64,000 nt of DNA from an uncultured Paraprevotella sp. (GTDB lineage Bacteria > Bacteroidota > Bacteroidia > Bacteroidales > Bacteroidaceae). The notes under the pieces were generated by a model. That model was given only the letters and a program-made list of their open reading frames with translations. It did no database searches and had not been told where the DNA came from. Numbering within the stretch: the stretch's first letter is position 1; each line of letters starts with the position of its first letter. Position numbers and translations under genes: made by a program. Positions 40,733 to 49,825 of the stretch are shown one piece after another. Location of the stretch: assembly GCA_944321525.1 (NCBI GenBank), contig CALULQ010000016.1, forward strand, positions 17,123 to 81,122, in the 5' to 3' direction.

Positions 40733-41746
40733 ATGCAAATGAAAAATCAAGAAACATTAGTAAGCATAATATTACCAGTTTATAACGTTTATCCTTATAT
40801 GTCCCAATGTTTGGATAGTATAGTTGCTCAAACTTATAAAAATATAGAAGTCATAATTGTCATTGACGGAGCAACGGATGGTTCGTATGAATTAGCAAAA
40901 GAATATTGCGAACAAGATAACCGCTTCAGCGTATATTGGCAGAAAAACTCAGGATCAGGACCTGCACGAAATAATGGATTAAGTCACGCCAAAGGTGAGT
41001 TTGTTATGTTTGTAGATCCTGATGATTGGATGAAAGAAGATTATGTTGAAAAATACCTTGAAGCACAAAAGGATGGTGATTTTGACTTAGTTACTGGTAC
41101 GAGTATTGATTATTATTTTACAACTGGAAAAACAATTAAGCGCAAGAAAATCCGAGAAATTGAGGATGAAGTATTTATAGGACAAGATGTGGTTCGCAAC
41201 AAATACGCATATTTACTGGAAAAAAGTTTGGTTATTGGTCCAGCAAATAGGTTATACAAAATGAAAATAATTAGAGAGAACAACATTACATTTCCTGATT
41301 TGAGAAGAAGCCAAGACATCGTTTTTAATTATCGCTATTATGATTGCATATCTTCTGTCAGAACTCTAAATTATCATGGCTATTGTTATCGGATAGAATT
41401 TTCTAAATCGTTTAGTAGAAAAAAAACTGATTATTATAAGACAATTAAGCAATTATATAATGAAACAAAAGCATTGCATAAAAAATGGGGCGAAGAAAAA
41501 AACATTCCAATGATAGCTAGTCATTATATGGTTAGTTTGAGTGGAGCAATGGAATTATGTATTGCTATGAACCAGCCGATTTCTATGATGTTGAGTGATA
41601 AGGAATTACAGGAAATGGTTAGGATTTCTTTGCCTAACAATTTTGTAACAAAATGCTTTAAGTATGTTTATCTATCAGGAAACAGTCATTTTATGAAAGT
41701 GATGATGAAGATAAAACATTTCATCAAAACTTACAGATTGGAATAA
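40733..41746 (+). CDS. GT2 family glycosyltransferase
   Basis: This 337-residue GT-A enzyme begins VSIILPVYNVYPYMSQCLDS and carries the metal-binding DxD-type motif in MFVDPDDWMKEDY (near 98). ATG 40739 is an alternative start. The C-terminal ~130 residues are family-variable and may contact the acceptor. Confidence 0.85.
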   Translation: MQMKNQETLVSIILPVYNVYPYMSQCLDSIVAQTYKNIEVIIVIDGATDGSYELAKEYCEQDNRFSVYWQKNSGSGPARNNGLSHAKGEFVMFVDPDDWMKEDYVEKYLEAQKDGDFDLVTGTSIDYYFTTGKTIKRKKIREIEDEVFIGQDVVRNKYAYLLEKSLVIGPANRLYKMKIIRENNITFPDLRRSQDIVFNYRYYDCISSVRTLNYHGYCYRIEFSKSFSRKKTDYYKTIKQLYNETKALHKKWGEEKNIPMIASHYMVSLSGAMELCIAMNQPISMMLSDKELQEMVRISLPNNFVTKCFKYVYLSGNSHFMKVMMKIKHFIKTYRLE

Positions 41747-41778
41747 TGAACTATAAAATATATAAATAATAAACTGAT

Positions 41779-42732
41779 ATGTACAAAATAACAGTTGTTA
41801 TTCCTATTTATAAAGTTGAAAAATACATCGAACGATGCGCTCGTTCTTTATTTAATCAAACATTAGATAACATAGAATATATTTTTATTGATGACTGTAG
41901 CCCAGATCGAAGTATAGACATTTTGCAAAGGATATTACTAGAATATCCAAATAGAAAAGATTCCGTTCGCATTATTCGCCATGCAGATAACAAAGGGGTT
42001 GCTGCAGCTCGAAATACTGGCATCAAAGCTGCGCATGGTAAGTATCTAATACATTGCGATAGTGATGATTGGGTGGAATCAAATATGTATGAGCTTATGT
42101 ATAGGAAAGCTCAAGAAACAAAAGCTGATATTGTGATTTGTGATTGGTATAAGGTATATACAAACAAGATGATTGTTCACCATGCTAATCAGCCTCAATC
42201 CCCTAATGAGTGTGTTATGCAGATATTAAGTGGAAAAATGCATGGTTCTCTTTGGAACAAACTCGTTAAACGAAATCTGTATATGCAATATAATATCCAA
42301 TGCATAGAGGGGGCTAATTATTGCGAAGATATGTATGTTGCTTGCAAACTGCTCTACAATGCTCAATCAGTTGCCTATATAAATATTCCATTATACTATT
42401 ATTTCAAAGGTAATGATGAATCATATACTCATAACCAATTGAGTAAATCTTCACAAAAAGGATTATTAACTATTTGCAAAGCACTTCGTGCTTATTTTAA
42501 AGACGATCCGGCAATGCAAAAAGCTTTGATTGATAATATCAATGTAAAGAAAAGCAACCTGCTATTTATTGGAGATTTGAAATATGCAAAAAAATTTGAA
42601 AAGACCAGCATTAGTTCTATTATTCATCATCCAACATTACCGCTTAGTCGTAAAATAGCTCTATGCTTCTACAATTTACACTTTTTACTTGGGGTAAAGA
42701 TTTTAAGATTCTTGTATACGCACAGTCACTAA
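41779..42732 (+). CDS. GT2 family glycosyltransferase
   Basis: This 317-residue GT-A enzyme begins ITVVIPIYKVEKYIERCARS, has the nucleotide-binding DDCSPDRSIDIL and the DxD-type IHCDSDDWVESN (near 92). It lies 32 bases after the other GT2 gene. The proteins share the family fold but are clearly different sequences. Confidence 0.86.
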   Translation: MYKITVVIPIYKVEKYIERCARSLFNQTLDNIEYIFIDDCSPDRSIDILQRILLEYPNRKDSVRIIRHADNKGVAAARNTGIKAAHGKYLIHCDSDDWVESNMYELMYRKAQETKADIVICDWYKVYTNKMIVHHANQPQSPNECVMQILSGKMHGSLWNKLVKRNLYMQYNIQCIEGANYCEDMYVACKLLYNAQSVAYINIPLYYYFKGNDESYTHNQLSKSSQKGLLTICKALRAYFKDDPAMQKALIDNINVKKSNLLFIGDLKYAKKFEKTSISSIIHHPTLPLSRKIALCFYNLHFLLGVKILRFLYTHSH

Positions 42733-42743
42733 ATCTACAACAA

Positions 42744-44027
42744 ATGATTCCAAATATTTTATACACCCTTCACCACGACCTTTGTACAGGTTGTGGAATA
42801 TGCGAAGGGGCATGTCCACATGGCGCGATAACGACAGTTGTCAGGCAAGGACGTTTCCTGCCAACGATAGACGAAAAATTGTGTCGAAATAGCACGGGAT
42901 GTCACAGATGCATGGATTCGTGTCCCGGTGTTGGCGTAGACTTAGTCAAAATGGCTGATGAGTTCTTTATGGATGATGGGACAAAGACAGACAAGTGGGT
43001 CGGCCATTATCTGAAATGTTTCACCGGACACAGCAATGACGAAGATATACGTTACCATTGTGCTAGTGGCGGTATGGTGAGTCAATTCTTGATATTCCTG
43101 CTTGAAAAAGGATATATTGACGGTGCTGTAGTAACTGCATTTGACCCGAAGAATGAATTGCTGGTTCGTTCATATATTGCCCACAACCGAGAGGAAGTGT
43201 TACAGGCTAAGAGCAGCAAATATGCGCCTGTATCTCTTCACGGTATGGCGCAGGCCATCAAGCAGGATAAAGGTACAAGATACGTCATTGTTGGGCTTCC
43301 TTGCCATATCCAGGGCTTCCGCAAGCTAGAAGCCGTTGACAGGAAGTTCAGGGAAAAGATAGCAGGATATTTTGCCATTTATTGCTCGTCTGGACGGACA
43401 TTCTATTTGACTGAGCATGTTTTTAAGGAGCGTGGTATCCGCAAGGAGGACTTGACTTATTTTGCTTACCGTGACGAGGGCTGTCTCGGTTCTCTCATTG
43501 CGAAGCAAAATTGTAAGTCTCTTAATGATAAAGATGAAGTCTATAAAGAGCGGTTTCAGAGTTACTATCATTCTCTTAGAAGTTTTTTCATCCCTCGACG
43601 ATGCCTGTTCTGCATCGACCATTATGGAGAATTGGGGGATGTATGTTTCGGCGACATTCACATCAAACCTTATATGGATGACAAGATTGGTGTCAATTCA
43701 TTAGTGGTCAGAAAGAAGGAATGGCTGGATTTATTGGAAGAAGCCCATAAGGAAGATGTAATTACCTTGGATGAGATTCCAGTGGAGACACTGAACGCCT
43801 CACAGAAGATGGCCGGCAAGAAGAAAGGTCGCAATGAACGGTTTATCGTATTGAACAAACGCCTCGGTCGTATAATGCCGGAGTATGATGTGCAATTACC
43901 GGATAAAATCGGGCTAAAAGCGATTTTGGATTATTTTCAGAATCGTGTCCAGCAATTCTTGGGGCAACATAAAACTCTTTGGTGGCTGGTGAGCAAGCTG
44001 AAAAAGGACACTTCGCATTATGAATAA
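42744..44027 (+). CDS. F420-hydrogenase beta-subunit-like Fe-S protein
   Basis: From ATG 42744 the protein has 427 residues. It has two 4Fe-4S motifs at the N-terminus (CTGCGICEGACP near 14-25, and CHRCMDSCPG near 54), followed by the coenzyme F420 hydrogenase/dehydrogenase beta domains (SKYAPVSLHGM, GLPCHIQGFRKLE, GDVCFGDIHIKPY). Such proteins are frequent beside polysaccharide pyruvyl transferases in glycan loci and may be sugar or acceptor oxidoreductases. Bacteroidetes make no F420 that I know of, so the cofactor is probably a flavin. It overlaps the next gene by 8 bases. Confidence 0.85.
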   Translation: MIPNILYTLHHDLCTGCGICEGACPHGAITTVVRQGRFLPTIDEKLCRNSTGCHRCMDSCPGVGVDLVKMADEFFMDDGTKTDKWVGHYLKCFTGHSNDEDIRYHCASGGMVSQFLIFLLEKGYIDGAVVTAFDPKNELLVRSYIAHNREEVLQAKSSKYAPVSLHGMAQAIKQDKGTRYVIVGLPCHIQGFRKLEAVDRKFREKIAGYFAIYCSSGRTFYLTEHVFKERGIRKEDLTYFAYRDEGCLGSLIAKQNCKSLNDKDEVYKERFQSYYHSLRSFFIPRRCLFCIDHYGELGDVCFGDIHIKPYMDDKIGVNSLVVRKKEWLDLLEEAHKEDVITLDEIPVETLNASQKMAGKKKGRNERFIVLNKRLGRIMPEYDVQLPDKIGLKAILDYFQNRVQQFLGQHKTLWWLVSKLKKDTSHYE

Positions 44028-45192
44028 CAAAGGCATACGGATAGGGCTTATTATCTTTCTATTCTCCTATCCGTTGATGTTAGTGGCTCAACCTCATTGT
44101 GCACGCAAACTGACTGAAGAGACACAATCATGGTTACAACGCCTGTATCAAGCGGCTAAAGAGAAACAGCCTTATTACAGCCAGTTTGACCAATACCCCG
44201 CACGAAAACAGCATACGCTTCAATCAGTCTACGCACAAAAGACCGGTGTGAACCTGTTTGTCTACGGGCTGGATTTCTATTACGCCTCCGGCACTTGGTT
44301 TACGCCATCCTATAAAGAAAAGTGCAGAAGCAATCTGGTAGCGATTGTCAAAGAAGCATGGCACAAACATAAAGCCATACCTTGTTTTTCATGGCATCTG
44401 GAAAACCCATACGTTCCTACCGGATTCAACAACTACATGGGATGCCGCTACCGATATGGCGTAAACGGATATCCTGAACCGCACCGATATGTCGTGAAGG
44501 AAATTCTGGAAGAGAAGGGGGATTCCTGTGGATTTGGAAGCTATGGCAAACAAAACAATCCGAAAGGTTATAAGAATCCGGCGGAATGGTTTGATGCCCG
44601 TTGTCGGGACGTAGCTGAGATCATCCGTGAATTGAAAGACGAGGAAGGCCGTCCCATTCCAATCATTTTCCGACTGTGGCATGAGTGTGAAGACAGCTGG
44701 CAATGGTGGGGGAAAAGCTATGTAAGTCAGGAAGATTATATCCGGTTCTTTCAACTGACAGTCGATAAAATAGAGAAATACACACAGACACATAATGTGC
44801 TTTATGCTTATAGTCCAGACCGCTTTTGGAAGGGTGAGCAGGATTTCATGCTTCGTTATCCAGGAGACAACTATGTGGAACTGATAGGGTTTGATGATTA
44901 TTCCATAGGAAGCGATTCCGTAGCCCTACAAGCTACTATACGCCGTGCAAAAATAGTAAGCAAGCTGGCGGAACAGCATCAGAAAGTTGCAGCCCTTTTT
45001 GAAACGGCAAACTCCCAGGAAGCGACAAGCGACAGGTTCTTCAGTGATTTCCTCCAACCGATAATTGAATCTGGCAGTGTGGAATTTGGATTAGTACAAC
45101 TTTGGTCAACGGGAAAGCTTAGCACACCAGAGGAAATAACAGACAGGAAACGGTTTCTGAAAAGTGGTGTAGTCAAAATAATCGATAAGTAA
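44020..45192 (+). CDS. Secreted GH26 family glycanase
   Basis: This 390-residue protein has an N-terminal signal peptide ending near LVA-QP. The barrel has the GH26 acid/base motif FRLWHECEDSWQWWG (Glu near 222), LYAYSPDRFW, and a probable nucleophile in ALFETANSQ (Glu near 328). GH26 enzymes are mostly beta-mannanases. Inside a capsule operon it may trim or release the locus's own polymer. The start codon lies inside the preceding gene (8-base overlap). Confidence 0.83.
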   Translation: MNNKGIRIGLIIFLFSYPLMLVAQPHCARKLTEETQSWLQRLYQAAKEKQPYYSQFDQYPARKQHTLQSVYAQKTGVNLFVYGLDFYYASGTWFTPSYKEKCRSNLVAIVKEAWHKHKAIPCFSWHLENPYVPTGFNNYMGCRYRYGVNGYPEPHRYVVKEILEEKGDSCGFGSYGKQNNPKGYKNPAEWFDARCRDVAEIIRELKDEEGRPIPIIFRLWHECEDSWQWWGKSYVSQEDYIRFFQLTVDKIEKYTQTHNVLYAYSPDRFWKGEQDFMLRYPGDNYVELIGFDDYSIGSDSVALQATIRRAKIVSKLAEQHQKVAALFETANSQEATSDRFFSDFLQPIIESGSVEFGLVQLWSTGKLSTPEEITDRKRFLKSGVVKIIDK

Positions 45193-45200
45193 ATAAGAAA

Positions 45201-46367
45201 ATGGAAAATAAGAAAAAAATAGGATGTGTCATCGCCTACACAAAAGGACATAATAACTATGGCACATCCCTTCAAGGGTATGCTATGCTGAAGAAAATCC
45301 AGCAATTGGGATATGAGGTGGAAGTGATACAATACACCAAAAGACTTTCGGTATGGCAAAAAATGAAGTTTGTAGTGAATGCGCTTCGTGCGGGCGAGTG
45401 GAAGAACATCAAACATAGGCTGACGGACAAACAGATTCTGAAGAAATATCCGGCCTATGCAGCCGGTATAGCAGAACGCACCAAAGCTGTAGATGCTTAC
45501 AAACAAAAAAAACTGACACCGCTTTTTCATGAGTACATAGGGTATGACGCCCTGCACAAAAGCTCGCTTAATTATGATGCGGTGGTGGTAGGCAGTGACC
45601 AAGTATGGACTCCCATGAGCTTGCCCAATAAGTTCTTCAATTTGCTGTTTGTCGATGACCGTGTACGCAAGGTAGCCTATGCAAGTAGTTTCGGTGTATC
45701 AGAGATTCCGTCTTTCCAACGCAAAGCCACAGGGGCGTATCTTGACCGTTTTTATAAAATCGGTGTACGCGAACAACGGGGTAAAGAGATTGTAGAAGAA
45801 CTGTCGCATCAGAAAGCGACTATTGTGGCAGACCCTACCATGCTGCTGAGCCGTGAAGAATGGGAGCAGGAAATTGCTGATGCACACACTACAACTAACG
45901 AGCCTTATATTTTCTGTTATTTCCTCGGTACAAATCAAGAAGCCCGCAAAGCCGCAAATGAATTAAAAGCCAAAACAGGCTATAAAATAATCACCATCAG
46001 ACATATGGATGAATATGTTCCTGAAGATGAACAGTTCGGTGATGAAGCTCCTTATTCGATTGATCCAAACGACTTCGTGAAATATATCAGTCGAGCTGCA
46101 TACATATGCACAGATTCTTTCCATTGTACTGTGTTCTCCATTTTGTTTCATCGGCAGTTTATGACTTTCTATCGGTTTGCGGCAACGAATAAGACCGGAA
46201 GGAATTCAAGAATTGATAGTCTGTTTAACATTCTGGGATTGCAAAACAGGTTATATGCAGGAAATGTATTCGCTATTGATCATTTGATAACTTACGACAA
46301 GGTGGACGAAAAGCTGAAGAAACTAAGAGAGAATTCGCTTGCTTTTCTTAAAAGCAGTTTGAGTTAA
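45201..46367 (+). CDS. Polysaccharide pyruvyl transferase family protein
   Basis: This 388-residue protein has the same domain as the protein at 36931: NNYGTSLQGYAMLKKIQQLG at the start, VVVGSDQVWTPMSLP near 130 and YICTDSFHCTVFSILF near 300. It follows the GH26 gene after 8 bases. The pair of divergent pyruvyl-transferase-like proteins suggests two modification or transfer steps. Confidence 0.85.
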   Translation: MENKKKIGCVIAYTKGHNNYGTSLQGYAMLKKIQQLGYEVEVIQYTKRLSVWQKMKFVVNALRAGEWKNIKHRLTDKQILKKYPAYAAGIAERTKAVDAYKQKKLTPLFHEYIGYDALHKSSLNYDAVVVGSDQVWTPMSLPNKFFNLLFVDDRVRKVAYASSFGVSEIPSFQRKATGAYLDRFYKIGVREQRGKEIVEELSHQKATIVADPTMLLSREEWEQEIADAHTTTNEPYIFCYFLGTNQEARKAANELKAKTGYKIITIRHMDEYVPEDEQFGDEAPYSIDPNDFVKYISRAAYICTDSFHCTVFSILFHRQFMTFYRFAATNKTGRNSRIDSLFNILGLQNRLYAGNVFAIDHLITYDKVDEKLKKLRENSLAFLKSSLS

Positions 46368-46399
46368 TCGCATATTTCTAATCACACTATTTTCATACA

Positions 46400-47467
46400 A
46401 TGATTCGCGTCCTTATGTGCGCCTCCTCACTGAAAGTGAAAGGAGGCATGGTCTCCGTTGTGAAGAACTATTTAGGTTATCGGGATTGGGAAAATGTGAA
46501 AATCACGTTCATTCCGACCCACATAGAGGCAAACAAGTATTTGTTGATGACTTATTTTTCCATGGCCTATATCCGTATCCTTTGCTTAGCATTATTTGGG
46601 AAAATAGACATTGCCCATCTGCATGTAGCTGAACGAGGCAGCTTTTACCGCAAGGCATTTATTTTGCAAACGCTGAAGTGTTTTGGCGTAAAAGTCATAC
46701 TGCATCATCATGGTGCCGAGTTCGACTTGTTCTATAATGGGCTTTCAGACAAACGAAAAAAATATGTGAAGAAGATATTGCGCATGGCAGACTTGAACAT
46801 TGTTCTGAGTCAACGCCTGGTGCAAATGATAAAGGAGAAATCGCCTGAAGCGAAAGTGAAAGTATTATACAATGCAGTAAATGTACCTCAAACGAATCCA
46901 TACAATGTGCTATCACATAATGTTCTTTTTTTAGGTAGATTGGGGAAACGTAAAGGCACGTATGTTCTGCTTGAGGCAATAAGAAAATTGAATGAGACTT
47001 TGCCTGTTGATGTGAAATTTTATCTCTGTGGTGATGGTGAAGTGGAAGAAGTGAAAAAGAAAGTGAAGGAAATGGGAATCACACAGCGAATAGCACATAT
47101 AGGTTGGATAGACGGCCAACAGAAGAAAAATTTTATGGCACAGAGCATGATGAACGTGTTGCCTTCATACAATGAAGGATTACCTATGACTATTCTTGAA
47201 ACAATGGCACATGGTATTCCCAATATCAGTACAAACATTGCTTCCATACCTGAAGTATTGCATGATGGAGAAAACGGCTTTTTGATTACTCCAGGAGATA
47301 CAGCCACTCTCTATGACCGTATCTTATGCTTGAGTACCAATACAGAACTACGGATGGAACTCAGCAGGAAATCTTATGAACTCATAAAGAATTCCTTTTC
47401 TTTAGACGTGAATATAAGGAAACTAAAAGGAATATACGCAAGAATTTTAAGTCATTCAAACCAATGA
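46400..47467 (+). CDS. GT4 family glycosyltransferase
   Basis: This 355-residue GT-B enzyme has VILHHHGAEFDLFY in the acceptor half and the GT4 donor motifs FLGRLGKRKGTYVLLEA, YLCGDGEV and PSYNEGLPMTILETMAHG with the EX7E pattern. Its stop (TGA) overlaps an ATG of the next region. Confidence 0.9.
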   Translation: MIRVLMCASSLKVKGGMVSVVKNYLGYRDWENVKITFIPTHIEANKYLLMTYFSMAYIRILCLALFGKIDIAHLHVAERGSFYRKAFILQTLKCFGVKVILHHHGAEFDLFYNGLSDKRKKYVKKILRMADLNIVLSQRLVQMIKEKSPEAKVKVLYNAVNVPQTNPYNVLSHNVLFLGRLGKRKGTYVLLEAIRKLNETLPVDVKFYLCGDGEVEEVKKKVKEMGITQRIAHIGWIDGQQKKNFMAQSMMNVLPSYNEGLPMTILETMAHGIPNISTNIASIPEVLHDGENGFLITPGDTATLYDRILCLSTNTELRMELSRKSYELIKNSFSLDVNIRKLKGIYARILSHSNQ

Positions 47468-47516
47468 AGAAACTGGATTAATAAACTTCCTGCGCGGCTA
47501 CTCCATCTTCACCATT

Positions 47517-48434
47517 GTGCTAATGCACTTGGTACAAAGCTATTCGTTACCTTCTTGGGCAATGAAAGCCACATCATTCAGTGGTGCGGGCGTACATGTG
47601 TTTATCTTGTGCAGTGGTTTTGGCCTGTATCTCTCTTACCTGAACAGACCTTTAGGTTATAAGGATTTCCTGCGGAAACGATTTGGTCGGATTTATTGGC
47701 CGATGGCGATTGTCTGTATGGTGACAGCGGCATGGATGCTGTATCAAGGGAAAGAAATCCTGATGCCGCTGTTTGGCAACCTTTTCCTCTTCAAGATGTT
47801 TGTGCCGGAGCTGGAGAGTTCCATGGGCGGACAGATGTGGTTCATATCCACCATCATCCAATTCTACATTGCTTGGCCTCTGATTGTAAGGTTAATAAAT
47901 ATTAACGGAGGGGGGTGCTGGATTGCTCTCTTCATCAGCCTGTCATGGGCAACAATCGTAGGCATCATGGGATTGAGTGAGGAACGGGTGTGGAACAGTT
48001 TCTTCTTACAATATCTGTGGGAGTTTTGTTTGGGCATGAAATTAGCCGAAATCTATAGGAAACGTCCGACAGCTTTAAGCATTCCGAAATGGAGATGTTT
48101 GCTTCCTGTTTGCCTCATTGCCATGGCATTGACCGGCGTAATGGGATGGGCTGGTTTTCCGTGGAGACTTTACAATGACATTCCTTCCCTTATCGGATAT
48201 ACGACCTTGGCTCTGATGGTTTATAAAGCAGGGGTAGGTTTTATAAACCATTTTTTCAGTTACACAAACAGGTTCTCTTACGAATGGTATCTGGTGCATA
48301 TATTGGTCTTTCAAGTGGTGATGTCGTTAACGAAAAACAAAATGTCACCCTCCTCGGAAATCGTATTGTGCTTACTGCTTTCTTATGTGATAGCCATAGG
48401 CTATGCCCGATTTTTTGTTAAGAAAAGAATATAA
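47517..48434 (+). CDS. Acyltransferase 3 family membrane protein, 5' end unclear
   Basis: The open frame has 305 residues from GTG 47517, with about nine hydrophobic helices and the family pattern RGYSIFTIVLMHLV, then SFSGAGVHVFILCSGF and GGQMWFISTIIQFYI. The conserved start of the first helix (ETGLINFLRGYSI) lies upstream in frame from about 47466, but no ATG/GTG/TTG precedes it after the stop at 47448. The nearest ATG (47464) is in another frame that stops after five codons. A one-base frameshift or an unusual start is likely. The family O-acetylates or succinylates sugars. Confidence 0.75.
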   Translation: MLMHLVQSYSLPSWAMKATSFSGAGVHVFILCSGFGLYLSYLNRPLGYKDFLRKRFGRIYWPMAIVCMVTAAWMLYQGKEILMPLFGNLFLFKMFVPELESSMGGQMWFISTIIQFYIAWPLIVRLININGGGCWIALFISLSWATIVGIMGLSEERVWNSFFLQYLWEFCLGMKLAEIYRKRPTALSIPKWRCLLPVCLIAMALTGVMGWAGFPWRLYNDIPSLIGYTTLALMVYKAGVGFINHFFSYTNRFSYEWYLVHILVFQVVMSLTKNKMSPSSEIVLCLLLSYVIAIGYARFFVKKRI

Positions 48435-48446
48435 TGATTATATCGC

Positions 48447-48920
48447 ATGAAAAATAATAAATCAAAAATCTGCCTTGTCAGTTCCTGTGGAGGTCATTTC
48501 ATGGAATTGATGCAACTGCTTCCATCGGTGCAGGGTAAGAAATATTACATTATTACTGAAAAGAATGTCGCATCAACCGGAGCGGTAAAGAAGCATCCAC
48601 ATCATTACTTGGTGCAGCAAGAACGTGGAGGAATTAGTTTCATTTTTAAGTTCGGATGGAACATTCTCCTTTCATTCATCTATTTTGTAATGGAAAGGCC
48701 GACTACAGTAATCACTACGGGCGCAGGTGCGTCATATCCTACCTGCCTGTTCGCACGGCTGTTCAAGCGACGGATTATTTATGTGGAGAGTTTTGCCAAG
48801 CTGGACAGTGAATCAGTTACGGGCAAGATGGTCTATCCTTTTGCCGATTATTTCTTCGTGCAATGGCCGGAGATGAAGGATGTCTATCCGAAAGCTATTT
48901 ATAGCGGAAGCGTTTATTGA
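48447..48920 (+). CDS. PssD/Alg14-like glycosyltransferase subunit
   Basis: This 157-residue protein has the Alg14-type N-terminus CLVSSCGGHFMELMQLLPSV, a hydrophobic membrane-associated segment (about 65-85) and VITTGAGASYPTCLFARLF. In PssD/PssE and Alg14/Alg13 pairs this subunit binds the membrane and acceptor and recruits the catalytic partner, which is the next gene. Confidence 0.85.
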   Translation: MKNNKSKICLVSSCGGHFMELMQLLPSVQGKKYYIITEKNVASTGAVKKHPHHYLVQQERGGISFIFKFGWNILLSFIYFVMERPTTVITTGAGASYPTCLFARLFKRRIIYVESFAKLDSESVTGKMVYPFADYFFVQWPEMKDVYPKAIYSGSVY

Positions 48921-48971
48921 ATCATAGGAGTGGCGATAGTCTCCAAACACGTTCTTTGACTTATTGGAATC

Positions 48972-49457
48972 ATGGACAAGATTAAACTTTTTGCCCCATT
49001 GGGCACTCAGAAGTTCCCTTTCGGGCGTATCATCACCGCTTTGAATGGATTGGTGGAACGAGGCACATACAAGCCAGATGAAATCGTTATGCAATCTGCA
49101 CTATACCCCGTGAAACCGGAATTCTCACATTTCGGATTAATTCCCCAAGAGGATTTCAACCGCTATATGCAAGAAGCAGAAGTAGTGGTTACTCATAGCG
49201 GCGTAAACTCCATTATATCATGTATGGAAATGGGCAAGCCGTTAGTAGTCTGCCCCCGCCTGCATGAATACAATGAGCATGTGGACAATCACCAAATGGA
49301 AATCGCCACGCTTATGCATGACAAATATGACGTGCTGATGTGCACAGATATGAAAGAGTTGCCGGAACTGATCGAGAAGGCCAAGACACACAAATACAAG
49401 CCGTGGGTCAGTCATAGGATAGAGTTGTTGAATGCAATACGAGGATTGATAATTTAG
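48972..49457 (+). CDS. PssE/Alg13-like glycosyltransferase catalytic subunit
   Basis: This 161-residue protein matches the C-terminal half of GT28 enzymes: KLFAPLGTQKFPFGRIITAL at the start and VVVTHSGVNSIISCMEMGKP near 75-95, a UDP-sugar binding region. It works with the PssD-like protein encoded just upstream to add a sugar to a lipid-linked acceptor. Confidence 0.85.
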   Translation: MDKIKLFAPLGTQKFPFGRIITALNGLVERGTYKPDEIVMQSALYPVKPEFSHFGLIPQEDFNRYMQEAEVVVTHSGVNSIISCMEMGKPLVVCPRLHEYNEHVDNHQMEIATLMHDKYDVLMCTDMKELPELIEKAKTHKYKPWVSHRIELLNAIRGLII

Positions 49458-49478
49458 CATAACATAACTTGTAACATA

Positions 49479-49790
49479 ATGGAAAGGATAGAGTTAATAA
49501 GAGATTTAAACAATAAAGTGCTACGTTGTTTAAATCAATGGTCATCCGAGACTCTTGATGGAACATATTTTAATTTTAGTGAATACTCTGATTTTTGTTG
49601 TCTGGCAAATAAAAGAGGGCAACAGATTAATATGAATCAAAAGGAAATGCAGGAAGTCTTCGATTTCTTCACCAAGCACTTTTCTCAATATAAAATTGGT
49701 ATTGCCATAACAGAATCAGAAATCTATTTAGGTACAGCGCATCTATCAACTAACACGTTGGAAGACCTTTACAAGACTCCTATTTTATAA
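49479..49790 (+). CDS. Hypothetical protein at the end of the capsule locus
   Basis: This is a 103-residue soluble protein with no domain I can name. It is A+T-rich like the glycan genes and lies 21 bases after the PssE-like gene, so it is probably the last gene of the operon. It carries no signal peptide or membrane segment. Confidence 0.5.
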   Translation: MERIELIRDLNNKVLRCLNQWSSETLDGTYFNFSEYSDFCCLANKRGQQINMNQKEMQEVFDFFTKHFSQYKIGIAITESEIYLGTAHLSTNTLEDLYKTPIL

Positions 49791-49825
49791 ATCGGCAGGA
49801 GTTATTTGATTCAGGCATTTTATTT

